Part shown: positions 6,936 to 8,709 of the stretch, in pieces
Position numbering within the stretch: the stretch's first letter is position 1
Layout of the letters: every line of letters begins with the position of its first letter
DNA from: Leptospiraceae bacterium
GTDB taxonomy: Bacteria > Spirochaetota > Leptospiria > Turneriellales > Turneriellaceae
Length of the DNA stretch: 8,709 bases
Reading direction: 5' to 3'
NCBI GenBank assembly: GCA_016788945.1
Contig: JAEUSA010000420.1
Coordinates: forward strand, 1-8,709
Notes under the pieces: model-generated
Told to the model about the DNA's origin: nothing
What the model saw: only the letters and a program-made list of their open reading frames with translations
The model's database searches: none
Translations under genes and position numbers: made by a program

Positions 6936-7454
6936 ATGGACGAGCAAATGAACCTGCGGGGGAAATTACTGATTGCCAGTTCGGCTATTCTCGACGGCCA
7001 TTTCAACCGCAGCGTCGTGCTGATCGTCGATCATGATCAGCGCGGCGCGCTGGGGCTTGTTCTCAACCACCCGCTGCCCGGTGACCAGCACCGTAAGCAC
7101 CCGCTACACAAAGGCGGCCCCGTCGACCCCGATCACCGCTCGATTTTGCACAGCGCTGCAGAACTGGCGAGTGATGAAGCCGTCGTCGATGGCGTCTATT
7201 TCGAGAGCTCGGATGATCTGTTGCACGAACTCGCCGGCGACAAGGTGCCATACCGCCGTTTTGCCGGTTATGCCGGCTGGGCTACCGGCCAGCTCGAATA
7301 TGAAATGAGTACGAACAGCTGGGTACTGCTTGAGGCCCGCGCCGACATGGTCTTCGACGCCGATGGCGAAGAATTATGGCGCAAGTGCCTGCTCGAAAAA
7401 GGCGGTATCTACCGTCACTTCGCGCGGACGCATAAGAGTATCATGCTCAATTGA
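6936..7454 (+). CDS. YqgE/AlgH family protein (UPF0301, DUF179)
   Basis: A cytoplasmic protein of 172 residues (E. coli YqgE has 187) whose molecular function is not established. AlgH was named for an effect on alginate synthesis in Pseudomonas. Family hallmarks in order: LRGKLLIASSAILDGHFNRSVV (residues 7-28), VDHDQRGALGLVLNHP (31-46), KGGPVDPDH (59-67), DGVYFESSDDLL (85-96) and FAGYAGWATGQLEYE (109-123), then SWVLLEA. The loop after VLNHP is short compared with many members. ATG 6936 is given as the start. ATG 6948 (MNLRGKLL) fits the family N-terminus better and has GGACGAG upstream, so it may be the true one. In many bacteria yqgE sits beside ruvX (yqgF), which is absent here. Its 3' end overlaps the convergent symporter gene by 8 bp. 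No convincing promoter is visible in the 53 bp between the hairpin and the start. Confidence 0.93.
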   Translation: MDEQMNLRGKLLIASSAILDGHFNRSVVLIVDHDQRGALGLVLNHPLPGDQHRKHPLHKGGPVDPDHRSILHSAAELASDEAVVDGVYFESSDDLLHELAGDKVPYRRFAGYAGWATGQLEYEMSTNSWVLLEARADMVFDADGEELWRKCLLEKGGIYRHFARTHKSIMLN

Positions 7455-8709
7455 CTGCGCTACGCCGGCTGAGCAACCACGCCACGCATATGCCGGAGAA
7501 TGCGGCAATCGCGGCATTAATGCCCGCCGCCGCGTACCGCGCTCGCAATATCTCGCCAATCGCGAAAAACGCCGAATAGACAAGCACCACCCCGCCGGCG
7601 AACACAAACATTTCGCGCATCTTCCAATGACCCGGCTTGACGCGGGCTTCAAACGCGGCGATTTTTTCATTGCTTGCCGGTGCTGTGAGCAATGTGACGA
7701 CAACCCAGACGATTGTTGTCAGGGCGGCGACGAGGCAAAGGCGGATTTCCTGTGGTAACTTCCATTGCGTGAGAATGAGAGAGCACACCAGCGATGCCAC
7801 CATGGCGCTGATTTCGCTCGCAGCGTTCACTCTACGCCAGTACCAGCGCACAAGAAAAACCGGTCCGGTGCCGGCCGACAGCATCAAAATGAGCGCCCAG
7901 CCTGAACTCACCGATGTCATGAGAAACGAAACACCGATCGCCCCGAGCGCCATCAGCACAATCATCGCACGGGAAACAGCAATTTCGCGCGCTGCGCTGG
8001 CAGGAGCAAACCTCGTGCCCGGTAGTACATCATTCAGAATATAGGCGGCACCCCAATTGAGGTGAGTCGCAATCGTCGACATGAACGCCGCGAGAAACGC
8101 CGCAATAAGCAGTCCCTTCGCACCCGCCGGTAACCAAGATAGAATCGCCTGAGGGTAGAGCAGTTCTTTATCTGCGACCGAAGGCAGTGCCACGGCCGCG
8201 GCGAGCGCGGTAATAATCCATGGCCACGGCCGGACGACAAAATGCAGCACGTTAAAGAGCAATGCGGCGCCTACAGCATGGTTTTCATTTTTCGTTGAGA
8301 GCAGGCGCTGTGCAACATAGCCTCCCCCACCCGGCTCAAAACCCGGATACCATGATGCCCACCATTGCACACCGAGCCAAACCGTAACGACGTACACAGG
8401 CCCCGAGAAATACCACGGATAAATCTGCGTATGACCGGCGGGCAACATCGCTTCGGCCTTGATCCACAATGCCTCAAGACCGCCGGCATGGCCGACAGAA
8501 AATACCGCGAGCACCACACAACCGGTAATCGCGATGATAAACTGCAGGGCGTCGGTGACGACCACGCCCCAGAGCCCTGAGAGCACAATATAGAGCACGG
8601 TAAATGCATAAAGAACGCCCAAGGTCAGCCATTGCGGATAGTCAAAGAAAACACCCAAAACTTTCGCCATGCCGGTCGTCACCCAGCCCATAATAATAAG
8701 GTTTACCGG
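7447..8709 (-). CDS. Sodium:solute symporter (SSS family), 5' truncated by window edge
   Basis: C-terminal 420 residues of a multi-pass inner-membrane transporter that couples solute uptake to sodium. The frame stays open to the window end, so the ATG at 8691 is an internal Met and the N-terminal helices lie outside. SSS signatures: LSGLWGVVVTDALQF, the inter-helix loop PGGGGYVAQRLLSTKNENHA, and the sodium-site helix AAFLAAFMSTIATHLNWGA, whose Ser-Thr pair and LNWGA follow the family pattern. About nine hydrophobic helices are visible, the last two near the C-terminus after a charged linker (AFEARVKPGHWKMRE). The protein ends LLSRRSAVN. The substrate cannot be read from sequence. The SSS family includes sugar, proline, pantothenate and other solute carriers. 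The TGA at 7449-7447 lies inside the end of yqgE, an 8-bp tail-to-tail overlap. Confidence 0.92.
   Translation of the reverse strand, partial: PVNLIIMGWVTTGMAKVLGVFFDYPQWLTLGVLYAFTVLYIVLSGLWGVVVTDALQFIIAITGCVVLAVFSVGHAGGLEALWIKAEAMLPAGHTQIYPWYFSGPVYVVTVWLGVQWWASWYPGFEPGGGGYVAQRLLSTKNENHAVGAALLFNVLHFVVRPWPWIITALAAAVALPSVADKELLYPQAILSWLPAGAKGLLIAAFLAAFMSTIATHLNWGAAYILNDVLPGTRFAPASAAREIAVSRAMIVLMALGAIGVSFLMTSVSSGWALILMLSAGTGPVFLVRWYWRRVNAASEISAMVASLVCSLILTQWKLPQEIRLCLVAALTTIVWVVVTLLTAPASNEKIAAFEARVKPGHWKMREMFVFAGGVVLVYSAFFAIGEILRARYAAAGINAAIAAFSGICVAWLLSRRSAVN

Noticed and set aside
7029..7038. GATCATGATC palindrome
   Set aside because: It falls inside the conserved VDHDQ coding stretch of yqgE and is short enough to arise by chance.

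Overview
The window holds eight protein-coding genes in four blocks of alternating orientation, with no RNA genes, mobile elements or CRISPR. The GC content is moderately high by eye, coding density is very high, and several starts are GTG. The set (a cytoplasmic MpaA-like amidase, a long SppA-type protease, a YqgE/AlgH protein, an exported M23 peptidase) points to a diderm (Gram-negative-type) bacterium. The overall style would fit a leptospiral spirochaete such as Turneriella. That placement is an impression from the proteins and not something the sequence proves.

Layout. (1) + strand, 1-1515: the 3' part of folD, then a small M14 zinc carboxypeptidase of MpaA type, 7 bp apart and probably one transcript. 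(2) - strand, 3054-1530: an exported LytM/M23 metallopeptidase, then a membrane-anchored PD-(D/E)XK endonuclease of the COG4741 family. These two are separated by a single base and very likely translationally coupled. Their end converges on the M14 gene with only 14 bp between stops. (3) + strand, 3118-7454: an SppA-type signal peptide peptidase starting 63 bp from the divergent M23 gene, then a 658-residue protein I do not recognise, a perfect 11-bp hairpin, and a YqgE/AlgH protein. (4) - strand, 8709-7447: the C-terminal 420 residues of a sodium:solute symporter, truncated by the window edge, whose stop overlaps the end of yqgE by 8 bp.

How they fit together: three of the eight genes are peptidases acting on the envelope or its breakdown products. 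M23 would cut peptidoglycan cross-links, MpaA would trim imported muropeptides in the cytoplasm, and SppA would clear signal peptides from the membrane. YqgE is often grouped with envelope or regulatory roles, but its function is not settled. folD (one-carbon metabolism) and the symporter look like ordinary housekeeping neighbours. The least explained items are the 658-residue protein downstream of sppA and the membrane-tethered nuclease coupled to the M23 peptidase. I found no clear evidence of an entirely new multi-gene system.
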